DNA of 34,457 bases from Oscillospiraceae bacterium (GCA_017541825.1 JAFXYJ010000041.1:1-34457), one strand, 5' to 3'; counted from the stretch's first letter, positions 8,161 through 17,066 are shown. Numbers and translations are program-made. The notes: a model not told the origin generated them from the letters alone.

Positions 8161-8189
8161 TTGCGCCGGGAACGGCGGAATGATAAAAT
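8161..8189 (+). promoter_or_regulatory. Candidate promoter for the LysR gene
   Basis: TTGCGC (8161-8166), a 17-base spacer and TAAAAT (8184-8189) stand 26 bases before the regulator start. A second, weaker possibility is TTGCAA (8099-8104) with CATGAT (8122-8127), which would overlap the inverted repeat. Confidence 0.4.
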
Positions 8190-8214
8190 ACAGGAAAAAC
8201 AAAGGAGATACGGT

Positions 8215-9105
8215 ATGAAGCTGCAGCAGCTGCACTATTTCCTTACAGTCTGTGAAGAACGGAGCGTCAATCGCGCCGCGAGGAAGCTCTATGTTTCCCA
8301 GCCCACGATCTCGGTGGCCATCCGTGAGCTGGAACGGGAGTTTGACGTTACTCTGCTCAACCGTGAGGAGCCGGGCTTTGCGCTGACGGAAGCGGGCGAA
8401 ACCTTTCTCGAACAGAGCCGTGTGATCCTGAGAGATGTTGACAAGCTGGGCAAGAGCATGGGCGTCTACCGGCGCAGCACGCCGGAGATCCGCCTCGGCG
8501 TGCCGACGATGGCGGGCGCCTATATCCTGCCGATCCTGCTGCCGGCATACCGGCGGCTGCACGCGTCCGCCGAACTGAAGATCACCGAGGGCGGGTCCCT
8601 CTGGCTTTTCGATCAGCTCCGCCGGGGAGAGCTTGATTTTGCGATCGTGACGGATCTGGAGGATCCCGAGTACGATTCCGTGACGCTGTATCAGAGCGAG
8701 ACCCTGTTTTACATCCACCGGGACGATCCGCTCACCGCCGAGCCGTTTTTGACTTTCCGCATGCTCGACGGGGTGCCGTTGGTGGTGTTCAGCCGGGAAA
8801 AGTACGCCATGAACGATCGGATCGCCCGCCGCTGTGCCGCGGAAGACGCCGTGATGAACGTGTTCTGTGGGACCACGCAGGTCATGAACATGTATCAGAT
8901 GATCAGCACGCACCGGGCGGGGGGATTCATTTCGCGGCAGCTGTCGCTGACGGTCCCGGATGCGGTGGGCGTCCCATTTCGTCCTCCGTTCCTGTCGGAT
9001 GTCCGGCTGCTGTGGAAAAAGGGCCGCCGCTTCAGCGATGATATGCATGTGATCCGGAATATCTGCACCTATTTCTCCGATGCCGGAGAACAAAACAGGC
9101 AATAG
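8215..9105 (+). CDS. LysR-family transcriptional regulator
   Basis: This is a 296-residue protein of the usual LysR length. The N-terminal winged helix-turn-helix is clear: LQQLHYFLTVCEERSVNRAAR, then the recognition helix VSQPTISVAIRELE. A two-lobe effector-binding domain follows from about residue 90 (IRLGVPTMAGAYILPILLP). ATG 8215 is chosen because AAAGGAG lies at 8201-8207. It is transcribed away from the two-domain hydrolase, the classic arrangement for a LysR regulator and its target. The co-inducer is not known, but would be expected to relate to the hydrolase or permease-remnant substrate. Confidence 0.93.
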   Translation: MKLQQLHYFLTVCEERSVNRAARKLYVSQPTISVAIRELEREFDVTLLNREEPGFALTEAGETFLEQSRVILRDVDKLGKSMGVYRRSTPEIRLGVPTMAGAYILPILLPAYRRLHASAELKITEGGSLWLFDQLRRGELDFAIVTDLEDPEYDSVTLYQSETLFYIHRDDPLTAEPFLTFRMLDGVPLVVFSREKYAMNDRIARRCAAEDAVMNVFCGTTQVMNMYQMISTHRAGGFISRQLSLTVPDAVGVPFRPPFLSDVRLLWKKGRRFSDDMHVIRNICTYFSDAGEQNRQ

Positions 9106-9135
9106 AAAAAGCAACGTACGGTTACCTCCGACAAA

Positions 9136-9170
9136 AAACGGGACCGCCGGCATGACCGGCGGTCCCGTTT
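9136..9170. terminator. Terminator between lysR and the binding-protein operon
   Basis: A perfect 15-bp stem (9136-9150 with 9156-9170) with loop CATGA. On the minus strand it is followed by six T residues, so it should stop the operon ending at 9227; it can also serve lysR. Confidence 0.85.
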
Positions 9171-9177
9171 GCGGCAA

Positions 9178-9212
9178 AAGACGGCCCCCGTCCATCGGAC
9201 GGGGGCCGTCTT
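9178..9212. terminator. Second hairpin terminator in the same intergenic region
   Basis: A perfect 16-bp GC-rich stem (9178-9193 with 9197-9212) with loop ATC, flanked by TTATT on the plus side and TTTT-type sequence on the minus side. Together with the hairpin at 9136-9170 it forms a tandem bidirectional terminator. Confidence 0.8.
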
Positions 9213-9226
9213 ATTGCCGACCGGCG

Positions 9227-10045
9227 CTATACGTAGTACGAGGCGACGATGCTGTCGAGCACGACAGCGTCGCAGTCGCCGGCGGCGAGGGCGTTGAAGC
9301 AGGCGTTCAGGTCGTCATAGTACCACACGGAGGTGATCTTCTCGAAGATCCCGTCCTCCTTGAGGGCGGCGAGAGAGGTGGCGTCCGTGATGCCGATGAC
9401 CTTGTTCTTGAGCTGTTTTTTCCGGTTGATGCCGCCCTCCGCCACCACCACAACCTGGTGGGAGTTGCGCAGCCATCCCGGGGACAGGGAACAGGAGCTC
9501 TCGCTCTCGGCGAAGGAGGCGGCCATCCATGCGCAGTCGATATTGCCGCTGCCCAGCTCGGCGGCCACGCTCTCGCTGTTGATGACCATGTAATCGAAGG
9601 TCCAGCCGAGCTTTTCGGCCACCAGCTCCGCCATATCGGGGATCAGCCCGCTGAAGGATCCGTCGCTCCGGGAGGAGGACAGCGGCGCGACGCCGTCCTG
9701 CACGCCGATGCGCAGCTTGCGTCCGGGAGCGATCTCGGCGTTGACGACGCGCAGCGCTTCCTGCCGGGCGGGCATGCAGCTGTAATCGGCGCCGAGATAC
9801 TGGGCACACAGTCTGGAGATCTGCCCCTCGGCGGACAGCTCCTCCATGGCGGCGGTGATGATCTCGCACAGGGGGTCGTCCTTGCGGAAGGCCACGCGGA
9901 ACTCCTCCCGGTTCAGCTCGCCGATGACCTTGAAGCTGATTGCCTGGGGACCGTTCCTGCCGCAGCCGGGAAAAAGGGTGATCGTCAAAACGGCGCACAG
10001 CACAAGCAGGGCAATCCGCCGCGGGGAAAGTGCTCTGTCTTTCAT
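9227..10045 (-). CDS. Solute-binding lipoprotein with apparently permuted SBP_bac_3 domain
   Basis: This is a 272-residue protein with a lipoprotein signal ending FPGC (C28). The family is the periplasmic-binding type 3 fold for polar amino acids. The order is unusual: residues 39-86 (VIGELNREEFRVAFRKDDP, then ITAAMEELSAEGQISRLC and QYLGAD) look like the C-terminal end of such domains. Residues 111-272 (LRIGVQDGVAPLS, then GLIPDMAELVAEKLGW and CDAVVLDSIVASYYV) look like the normal N-terminal and middle parts, and the protein stops where a usual one would enter its last segment. The start overlaps the mnmG stop as ATGA, with GGAG inside mnmG. No permease is adjacent. It could be a transport receptor or a sensor ligand-binding protein. 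Confidence 0.75.
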   Translation of the reverse strand: MKDRALSPRRIALLVLCAVLTITLFPGCGRNGPQAISFKVIGELNREEFRVAFRKDDPLCEIITAAMEELSAEGQISRLCAQYLGADYSCMPARQEALRVVNAEIAPGRKLRIGVQDGVAPLSSSRSDGSFSGLIPDMAELVAEKLGWTFDYMVINSESVAAELGSGNIDCAWMAASFAESESSCSLSPGWLRNSHQVVVVAEGGINRKKQLKNKVIGITDATSLAALKEDGIFEKITSVWYYDDLNACFNALAAGDCDAVVLDSIVASYYV

Positions 10046-11916
10046 TTTTTCTCCTTTTCGTGGTAGATCATCAGCGCGGCTATGTCCGCCGGAGAAACGC
10101 CGGAGATCCGGGAGGCCTGTCCGAAATTGCCCGGCCGGATCGCGGCAAGCTTCTGCCGCGCTTCGGTCCGCAGGCCGGGGACGGCGTCATAGTCGATATC
10201 CGCCCGCAGCTGCCGGTCCTCCATGCGGCGGGCTTCCTCCACCTGACGGATCTGCCGGTTGATATATCCCTCGTACTTGAGGGTGATGGAGACCTCCTCC
10301 CAGACCGCCCGGGGCAGCGCGGGCCGCTCGGGATCGAAAGGAGCGAGGTCGGTATAGCTCAGCTGGGGACGCCGGAGCAGATCGGCCAGCGACACGCCGG
10401 TGATCAGCACGGAGGTGCCGCGGCGTTCCATCAGGGCGTTGAGAGCCTCGGTGGGCGGGATATAGGTCCGCTCCAGCCTCTCCCGCTCCTGCGCCACGGC
10501 GGCGTATTTCGCGCGGACCGCGGCCAGCCGCTCATGGGAGATCAGTCCGACGCGGTGCCCGATGTGACTGAGCCGCTCATCGGCGTTGTCCTGCCGGTGG
10601 AGCAGCCGGTATTCGCTCCGGGAGGTCATGATCCGGTAAGGCTCCTCGGTGCCCTTGGTCACCAGATCGTCGATGAGCGTGCCGATATATCCGTCCGAGC
10701 GCCGCAGGATCATCGGCTCCTCGCCCTTGATCTTGAGCGCGGCGTTCACGCCGGCGACGAAACCCTGCACCGCGGCCTCCTCGTAGCCCGAGGAGCCGTT
10801 GAACTGCCCGGCCCCGTACAGCCCGGGGATCTTCTTGCTCTCCAGCGTGGGGAACAGCTCGGTGGGATCCACGCAGTCATACTCGATGGCGTAGGCGGTC
10901 CGCTCGAACTCCGCGTGCTCCAGCCCGGGGATCGTGTGAACGAGCCGGATCTGCACATCCTCCGGCAGAGAGGAGGACAGACCCTGGATATAGAGCTCGG
11001 AGGTGTTGAGCCCCATGGGCTCGATGAAAAGCTGATGCCGGGGCTTGTCCGGGAAGGTGACGACCTTCGTCTCGATGGAGGGACAGTACCGCGGGCCCGT
11101 GCTCTCGATGGTGCCGTTGAAGAGGGGGCTCCGGTCCTGGTGGGCGCGGATGTTCTCGTGGGTGCGCTCGTTGGTGTAGGTCAGATAGCACACCGCCCTG
11201 TTTTCCACGGGCTTTCCGGCGTTGGCAAAAGAGAAGGGCTCGATGTCCTCGTCGCCGGGCTGTAGCTCCATGGCGTCAAGATCCACGCTGCGGGCGTTGA
11301 TGCGCGGCGGGGTGCCGGTCTTGAACCGGCGCATGGACAGTCCGAGCTCCTTCAGACAGCCCGTCAGCAACGTCGCCGCGGCGAGCCCGTCGGGGCCGGA
11401 AGAACGAACCACGTCGCCGATGATCGTCCGCCCGCCGAGGTAGGTCCCCGAGGCGATCACGACGGCCTTCACGTCGTAAACAGCGCCGGTGTGGGTGGTC
11501 ACCGAGGACACATGCCCGTCGGTGAGCCCGACGGACACGACCTCCGCCTGACGGAGCACGAGCCCGTCCTGAGCTTCCAGCACGGCCTTCATGCGCTCCT
11601 GATAGCGGCGGCGGTCGGCCTGCGCCCGCAGGGAATGGACGGCGGGGCCTTTGCCGCGGTTGAGCATGCGGAACTGGATGCATGCCTCGTCTGCGGCCAG
11701 CCCCATCTCTCCGCCCAGCGCGTCCAGCTCCCGGACGAGATGCCCCTTGCCGGTGCCGCCGATGGCCGGGTTGCAGGGCATATTGCCCACGCTGTCCAGG
11801 TTGATCGTAAAGCAGATCGTGCGCAGTCCCATCCGGGCGGAGGCCAGGGCGGCCTCGATGCCCGCGTGACCGGCGCCCACGACGGCGACGTCGAATTGTC
11901 CCGCGCGGTAATTCAT
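10042..11916 (-). CDS. mnmG: tRNA uridine-5-carboxymethylaminomethyl modification enzyme MnmG
   Basis: This 624-residue protein is of the expected family length. MnmG, with MnmE, installs the carboxymethylaminomethyl group on wobble uridine 34 of certain tRNAs, using FAD, NADH and methylene-tetrahydrofolate. The FAD-binding motif VVGAGHAGIEAA is at residues 12-23, followed by SVGNMPCNPAIGGTGKGHLVRE with the conserved cysteine, and the C-terminal helical domain interacts with MnmE and tRNA. ATG 11916 is chosen because it overlaps the pepD stop as ATGA; a frame extension upstream has no support. MnmE is not in the window; mnmG is usually next to mnmE or rsmG, so its place here within a protease/two-component operon is unusual. 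Confidence 0.96.
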   Translation of the reverse strand: MNYRAGQFDVAVVGAGHAGIEAALASARMGLRTICFTINLDSVGNMPCNPAIGGTGKGHLVRELDALGGEMGLAADEACIQFRMLNRGKGPAVHSLRAQADRRRYQERMKAVLEAQDGLVLRQAEVVSVGLTDGHVSSVTTHTGAVYDVKAVVIASGTYLGGRTIIGDVVRSSGPDGLAAATLLTGCLKELGLSMRRFKTGTPPRINARSVDLDAMELQPGDEDIEPFSFANAGKPVENRAVCYLTYTNERTHENIRAHQDRSPLFNGTIESTGPRYCPSIETKVVTFPDKPRHQLFIEPMGLNTSELYIQGLSSSLPEDVQIRLVHTIPGLEHAEFERTAYAIEYDCVDPTELFPTLESKKIPGLYGAGQFNGSSGYEEAAVQGFVAGVNAALKIKGEEPMILRRSDGYIGTLIDDLVTKGTEEPYRIMTSRSEYRLLHRQDNADERLSHIGHRVGLISHERLAAVRAKYAAVAQERERLERTYIPPTEALNALMERRGTSVLITGVSLADLLRRPQLSYTDLAPFDPERPALPRAVWEEVSITLKYEGYINRQIRQVEEARRMEDRQLRADIDYDAVPGLRTEARQKLAAIRPGNFGQASRISGVSPADIAALMIYHEKEKK

Positions 11917-13349
11917 CGCCCGGCGATTTCCAGCAGCATGCTGCGCACCAGCCGGTCGCACTTATCAACGGTTTCGAGCACCAGCGTCTCCTTCGGAGAA
12001 TGGATGTCCAGGATATCCGGCCCGATGGAAATGATATCCAGGGCGGGGTTCTTGTTGGACAGGGCGCCGCACTCGAGCCCGGCATGCACGGGCTCCACGC
12101 GGATCTCCTCACCGAACAGCTTCAGAAAATGACGGCAGCACATCGCCATGAGCGCGCTGTCGGGCTTCACCGGCCAGGCGGGGCCGGAGGAGAGCACGGT
12201 CATCGTAAAGCCGTATGCGGCGGCCTGGCGGAGAAATACTTCCTTCATGGAAGCGGTGATCGCGGGCTCGGAGCTGCGCTGATGGATGACGAAGGTGAAC
12301 TCTCCGTCCTCCAGCGCGGCAAGACCGGTGTTGGCGGAGCTCTCCACCAGCCCAGGGATCGAGGAGGACATGGTGTTCACGCCGTCGTGAACGTCGGTCA
12401 GCAGCCCGATGCAGGCGCGGGTATCCTCGGCCGTCAGCGCCTGTGCCGGCGCCTCGGTTGTCAGCAGCGTGATCACGGCGTGGGGATCGGTGAGGGCAAA
12501 CTGCTCGGAAAGCGCGTCGATCTCCGCGGAAGCGGCGGCCAGGAAAGCGTCCTCCTGCGGCGCGGGGACGAGCAGGAGCGCCTCGCAGGCCGAGGGGATC
12601 GCGTTGTGGGCGATACCGCCGCGGAAAGCGGCGAGACGCACGTCGGCGCCCGCCCGCAGAGCGGCGCGGATGACCTTGGCGCAGACGCGGATGGCGTTGG
12701 CGCGGCCCAGATGGATCTGCGCGCCGGAGTGGCCGCCCTCAAAGCCGCTGAGGGTGAGAGAATAGGCGCGGGAATCTCCGGCGGCTTCCCGCGTGACGGG
12801 ACGGCGGAGAGAATACATGTCGCTGCCAGCGCTGGAGCAGCACAGGGAGCCGAAGGCCTCCCAGTCGAGGTTGATGACATACTGCGCGTCCAGATGCCGG
12901 GCGTCCAGGGCGTTGGCGCCCTCCATGCCGTCCTCCTCGTCCACGGTGAAGATGGCGCGGAGAGGCCCGTGGACGGCCTCGGGATCCTCGAGGATCGCCA
13001 TGGCCATGGCCACGCCGGCCCCGTCGTCTCCGCCCAGAGAGGTGCCGTCGGCAGTGAGGTTCACGCCGTCGTTGATCACGGTGATCGGATCGGTCAGGGG
13101 ATCGAAGGCCCTGCCGGGCTCGGCCACGCAGACCATATCCATGTGGGCCTGCAGGATCGTGCACGCGGCGTTTTCATGACCCGGCGTACCCGGCTTGTCG
13201 ATGATGACGTTGCCGACCTCATCCCGACAGGCGGGCAGTCCTTTGCCGATGGCCCAGTCGTACAGAAACCGGCTGACCGCCTCCTCGTGATGGGATTTGC
13301 GGGGGATGCGGGTCAGAGAGAGAAAGTTGTTCAAAATCCGTTCGTCCAT
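11913..13349 (-). CDS. pepD: Aminoacyl-histidine dipeptidase (PepD, M20C)
   Basis: This is a 478-residue cytosolic zinc dipeptidase. The two-metal M20 set is visible: H69 in LQAHMDMV, the bridging aspartate in GGDDGAG (108-109), general base and ligand in DEEDGMEG (E138/E139), D162 in INLDWEAFG, and a late histidine in PVHAGLECG. The order and spacing match PepD, which cleaves dipeptides such as Xaa-His and carnosine-like substrates. It lies 30 bases after the HtrA gene, with a GGAAG ribosome binding site, and its stop overlaps the mnmG start. In this operon it may recycle peptides produced by envelope proteolysis, which is inference. Confidence 0.93.
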   Translation of the reverse strand: MDERILNNFLSLTRIPRKSHHEEAVSRFLYDWAIGKGLPACRDEVGNVIIDKPGTPGHENAACTILQAHMDMVCVAEPGRAFDPLTDPITVINDGVNLTADGTSLGGDDGAGVAMAMAILEDPEAVHGPLRAIFTVDEEDGMEGANALDARHLDAQYVINLDWEAFGSLCCSSAGSDMYSLRRPVTREAAGDSRAYSLTLSGFEGGHSGAQIHLGRANAIRVCAKVIRAALRAGADVRLAAFRGGIAHNAIPSACEALLLVPAPQEDAFLAAASAEIDALSEQFALTDPHAVITLLTTEAPAQALTAEDTRACIGLLTDVHDGVNTMSSSIPGLVESSANTGLAALEDGEFTFVIHQRSSEPAITASMKEVFLRQAAAYGFTMTVLSSGPAWPVKPDSALMAMCCRHFLKLFGEEIRVEPVHAGLECGALSNKNPALDIISIGPDILDIHSPKETLVLETVDKCDRLVRSMLLEIAGR

Positions 13350-13379
13350 TTTTCTTCTTCCTTCTTTGTCATATAGCGA

Positions 13380-14702
13380 TCAGTATACATCGTTGACGTC
13401 TACCAGCGTGACCAGCAGTTCGAACACCTGGACGGCGTCTCCCTTGCCCATCCGCCAGATCGTGAGCACCATGGTGTCTCCCACGCTGCACTGGGCGATG
13501 ATATCGGTGACGTCGGCGGTAGTGCTGACGTTCCTGCCGTTGACGGCGGTGATCACATCGCCGACGAGAACGCCCTTTTCCCTGCAGTCGGAGCCCTCGG
13601 CCACACCGCTGACGTAGAGCCCTTCGGGCAGGTACTCGTACTGCTTGCGGGCTTCGTCGGGGATCGCGCCGAGCGTGAGACCCAGCGCAGGGCGGCCCAG
13701 CACCTCGCCGTGGGCGAGAATGGAATCGGCCATGGTCTTGACCGTCTGGGAGGGGATGGCAAAGCCGACGCCCTCGATGGTGACGGCTCCGGTGCTGTTG
13801 CTCATCTTCATGTTGGTGATGCCGATGACCTGGCCGCTCATGTTGATCAGCGGTCCGCCGGAGTTCCCCTCGTTGATGGGGGCGCTGGTCTGCAGCAGCG
13901 TCAGCGTGGTGCCGTTATAGGAGATATCCCGGTCGATCCCGGAGATGATGCCCTCGGTCATGGTGCTGCGGAACTCATTGCCCAGGGGGTTGCCGATGGC
14001 CACCACCTGATCGCCCACGCACAGGGCGGTGGTGTCGCAGAACTCTGCGGCGGTGAGGCCCCTGGCGTTGATCTTCAGCACGGCGATGTCGCTGCGGGAG
14101 TCGTTGCCCACCAGCAGCACATCGTATTCCTCATCGTTCCAGAGCGTGACCTTGGCCCGGCAGGAGCCCTCCACCACATGGGAGTTGGTGACGATATAGC
14201 CGTCCTGGGTCAAGATGATGCCGGTGCCCCAGTAGTAGCGGTCGTCATTGTCCTCTTCGATGTAGGCGGTGACGGCCACCACAGACGGCGCGCACTTTTC
14301 ATATACCTGCTGCAGCGTGAGCGGGAACTCGTCCGCGGGCATGAGCGTGAGCTCCACGTTCGGATAGCCGCTGACCCGAGGGATCAGACAGTCCGCACGC
14401 TCTTCAAAGGCGGTGTAGTAATTCTCGAAAAAATCCCGGAAATCGTCAAAGACGCCGGGCTTGTCCCCCCATTCGCCGATATCGGGAAGGGCCGGCGTAT
14501 CGCTCTTGCTCCCGCGGGAGCCGAAGACGACAGCCGTTGCGGCGATCAGCGCGATGAGGAACAGACTGCTCAAAAGCACGATTAGCCATCCCTTTGCGTT
14601 CCCGCGCCTGGCCTGAACGGCCGCGGCCGCAGCGCGCGGCGGCGCCTGCTCGTACCAGCTGTTCTCCTGCCCGGAGGGATCAGTGTACCATTCATTGCTC
14701 AT
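13380..14702 (-). CDS. HtrA/DegP-like membrane-anchored serine protease with PDZ domain
   Basis: This is a 440-residue protein. A short cytosolic tail (1-38) is followed by one membrane helix (about 39-60), a linker, a trypsin-like S1C protease domain (about 130-325) and one PDZ domain (about 335-435). The catalytic triad is complete: H175 in TNSHVV, D205 in SDIAVLK and S281 in GNSGGPL. Such proteases degrade or refold damaged exported proteins. Its start overlaps the histidine kinase stop as ATGA, so it is translationally coupled to a two-component system, consistent with an envelope-stress regulon. It resembles the HtrA/HtrB-type enzymes of Firmicutes, but the exact ortholog name cannot be given. 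Confidence 0.93.
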   Translation of the reverse strand: MSNEWYTDPSGQENSWYEQAPPRAAAAAVQARRGNAKGWLIVLLSSLFLIALIAATAVVFGSRGSKSDTPALPDIGEWGDKPGVFDDFRDFFENYYTAFEERADCLIPRVSGYPNVELTLMPADEFPLTLQQVYEKCAPSVVAVTAYIEEDNDDRYYWGTGIILTQDGYIVTNSHVVEGSCRAKVTLWNDEEYDVLLVGNDSRSDIAVLKINARGLTAAEFCDTTALCVGDQVVAIGNPLGNEFRSTMTEGIISGIDRDISYNGTTLTLLQTSAPINEGNSGGPLINMSGQVIGITNMKMSNSTGAVTIEGVGFAIPSQTVKTMADSILAHGEVLGRPALGLTLGAIPDEARKQYEYLPEGLYVSGVAEGSDCREKGVLVGDVITAVNGRNVSTTADVTDIIAQCSVGDTMVLTIWRMGKGDAVQVFELLVTLVDVNDVY

Positions 14703-16168
14703 GTGAGATCACCCTGTCTGTCTTTTTTGGCGGCGCCGGCCTTCTTCGGCTCGGGTCGGAGGGCAAGCGTGAAGACGAAGTCCGTCACGCCCTGCCGGCT
14801 GGTCACGGCGATATCCTCGCCGTGATTGTTGAGGATCGTTTTGACGATATACAGCCCGAGACCGACGCCGTCCCGATCCTGACTGCGGCTGCGGTCGGAT
14901 TTGTGGAACCGCTCGAACAGCAGCGGGATCTCCGACTCGGGGATCGTGCTGCCGTGGTTGCGGACGGAAACATAGGCCTTCGCGTTGTCCTTGCGGAGGG
15001 AAACGCCCAGAGACGTGCCGTCTTTGGAGAACTTGACGGCGTTGTCAAAGAGGTTGTATACCACCTGCGTGATGGCGTCGGCGTTGCCCAGCACCATGAT
15101 CGGGTCCTCGGGGACCTGAAAGTCCACGTCCAGACGGCGTTCCTCGATCTTGTCGGCAAAATTGACGATCGTGCGGCGCAGCAGCTCCGAGATGTCAAAG
15201 CTCTGCTTGAGCATTTCCGCCGGGTCTCCCGCCTGCAGCCGGGAGAGCTCGAGCATGCTGCGCACGAGACGGGACAGCCGCTTGGTCTCCGAGGAAATGG
15301 TCTGCAGATACTTTTTCTCGCTCTCCGGCGGGATCGTGCCGTCGAGGATGCCGTCGGCGAAGCCAGCGATGGTGGTCATCGGCGTTTTGAGCTCGTGGGA
15401 GACGTTCGCCACGAACTCCCGCCGACGGGACTCGGATTTCTCCAGCGAATCCGCCATGGAATTGAAGGCCTCGGCCAGCTCGCCCATCTCGTCGTCCCGC
15501 TCGATCTCCACACGGGCGGACAGATCGCCCCGTCCGAACCGGCGGGCGGCTTCCGCCATTTCCCGCAGCGGCTGCGCCTGATAACGGAAGTTGGCAAAGC
15601 CCAGGGAGAGCGCGAGGAGCAGCACCAGCAGGCTGATGATAAAGAACAGCGGCAGGATCGAGGCCCAGATCGAGAGGGCTTCCTCGGTGTTCTGCGAGAC
15701 GAACAGATGACCGATGAGGGCACCGTCTGCGGCTGTCAGCGCGGTGATGACGGTATAGCAGTTCCGGGGGAGCAGATCATGCAGGTCGCCCGACTGGGAT
15801 GTGGAGCCCTCCGCGGGCAGGGAGTCGCGCAGCTCCTCGCTGAGCACCGAGCCCAGATGCGGGCAGCTGATCCGGGGATCCGAGCAGGCGACGATGCTGC
15901 CGCAGGCGTCGGAAATGAAAATATGCTGTCCCGTGCTCCCCGCGACCGCGGTCAGGGTCATGCCCAGCTCCGGCGCGCGCAGGTCATCCTCCCGGGCGTA
16001 GGCCGTGGCGATGGCGGCCAGCTCACGGGAGGAGCTTTTGACCTGCTCCTGCGTCTCCGAGAGGAACACGCGCCGGCTGGCGATGCCGAAGGCGATCCCG
16101 ATGATCAGAAAGCTGAATATGATCATCGCCGCCGTCACGGCAAAATTCCGTACGTAAGTGCTGTGCAT
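14699..16168 (-). CDS. Sensor histidine kinase with extracytoplasmic domain and HAMP
   Basis: This is a 489-residue protein. A membrane helix lies at about 10-31, an extracytoplasmic sensor domain at 33-168 with several cysteines (C89, C95, C102, C137), and a second helix at 170-192. A HAMP linker (about 193-248), the HisKA dimerisation helix with phosphate-accepting H258 in FVANVSHELKTPM, and an HATPase_c domain (NLFDNAVKFS, then DGVGLGLYIVKTIL) follow. It starts four bases after the response regulator stop and overlaps the HtrA start. The signal is unknown; the cysteines suggest, without proving, redox or disulfide status, and the neighbours suggest envelope stress. Confidence 0.93.
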   Translation of the reverse strand: MHSTYVRNFAVTAAMIIFSFLIIGIAFGIASRRVFLSETQEQVKSSSRELAAIATAYAREDDLRAPELGMTLTAVAGSTGQHIFISDACGSIVACSDPRISCPHLGSVLSEELRDSLPAEGSTSQSGDLHDLLPRNCYTVITALTAADGALIGHLFVSQNTEEALSIWASILPLFFIISLLVLLLALSLGFANFRYQAQPLREMAEAARRFGRGDLSARVEIERDDEMGELAEAFNSMADSLEKSESRRREFVANVSHELKTPMTTIAGFADGILDGTIPPESEKKYLQTISSETKRLSRLVRSMLELSRLQAGDPAEMLKQSFDISELLRRTIVNFADKIEERRLDVDFQVPEDPIMVLGNADAITQVVYNLFDNAVKFSKDGTSLGVSLRKDNAKAYVSVRNHGSTIPESEIPLLFERFHKSDRSRSQDRDGVGLGLYIVKTILNNHGEDIAVTSRQGVTDFVFTLALRPEPKKAGAAKKDRQGDLT

Positions 16169-16172
16169 CGTC

Positions 16173-16862
16173 TCAGTCGAGCAGCTCGAACTTGTAGCCC
16201 ACGCCCCAGACGGTCTTGAGCGACCACTTGTCGCTCACACCCTCCAGCTTTTCCCGGAGCCGTTTGATGTGCACGTCCACGGTGCGCGAGTCGCCGAAGT
16301 AGTCGAAGCCCCAAACCTCGTCGAGGAGCTGGTTGCGTGTGAAAACCCGGTTGGGGGAGGAGGCCAGATGGAACAGAAGCTCCATCTCCTTGGGCGGGAC
16401 CTCCATGCGTCTGCCGTTGACCACCAGCTCATAGGAGTCTAGATTGATCACCAGCTTGTCGAAGGTGAGTTTTTTCTCGGCGGGCTGCGTGCTCTCACCG
16501 GTGCTGCGCCGCATCACCGCGTGGATCCGGGCCATCAGCTCCTTGACCTCGAAGGGCTTGGTGACATAGTCGTCCGCCCCCATCTCCAGACCGGAGATCT
16601 TGTCAAAGGTCTCGCTTTTGGCGGTCAGCATGATGATGGGCACCTGGGAGCTTTTGCGGATCTCCGAGCAGACCACCCAGCCGTCCACCGCGGGCAGCAT
16701 GATGTCGAGCAGCACGAGATCGGGGGCGACCTCCTGCGCCATGCGGATGCCCTCGCCGCCGTCGGCGGCCTGATAGACTTCAAAACCGTCCTTTTCCAGA
16801 TAAAGCCGCAGGAGCTCGGCAATGTTGCCGTCGTCCTCCACGACCAGAACCTTTTTCGCCAT
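16173..16862 (-). CDS. OmpR/PhoB-family response regulator
   Basis: This is a 229-residue protein. The receiver domain (1-120) has the acidic pocket E9-D10-D11, phosphorylation site D53 in LLDIMLP, and the conserved lysine in VTKPFEVKEL. The C-terminal winged-helix DNA-binding domain ends with SRTVDVHIKRLREKLE and TVWGVGYKFE. ATG 16862 is supported by AAAGGAGA nine bases upstream; a longer frame from 16898 lacks support. It is the first gene of a six-gene operon and is probably phosphorylated by the kinase encoded directly downstream. Confidence 0.95.
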   Translation of the reverse strand: MAKKVLVVEDDGNIAELLRLYLEKDGFEVYQAADGGEGIRMAQEVAPDLVLLDIMLPAVDGWVVCSEIRKSSQVPIIMLTAKSETFDKISGLEMGADDYVTKPFEVKELMARIHAVMRRSTGESTQPAEKKLTFDKLVINLDSYELVVNGRRMEVPPKEMELLFHLASSPNRVFTRNQLLDEVWGFDYFGDSRTVDVHIKRLREKLEGVSDKWSLKTVWGVGYKFELLD

Positions 16863-16915
16863 CGTACAGATCTCCTTTGCCGCGGCGCAGGGCCGCATAT
16901 GTCTGAAACTATATT

Positions 16916-16921
16916 ATTATA
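16916..16921 (-). promoter_or_regulatory. -10 element for the two-component/HtrA operon
   Basis: A perfect TATAAT on the minus strand stands 54 bases upstream of the response regulator start, inside an AT-rich stretch. No good -35 box was found at 16-18 bases, so the promoter may depend on an activator, possibly the regulator itself. Confidence 0.4.
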
Positions 16922-17000
16922 TACTATTTTTACCGCCAGGGGAACACCTAATCCGCCGGAAAATGTAAAAAAACCGTGACGGAAGTCCTGCTGTCACCGA

Positions 17001-17029
17001 TTGCTTTTTTTTCCGCGAAGGAGTACAAT
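17001..17029 (+). promoter_or_regulatory. Promoter of ispE
   Basis: TTGCTT (17001-17006), a 17-base spacer and TACAAT (17024-17029), with the ispE start 37 bases downstream and GGAGGGAG in between. Confidence 0.65.
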
Positions 17030-17066
17030 CCCATCGTGACAAAACCTTGGAGGGAGCAAAAGCGCC

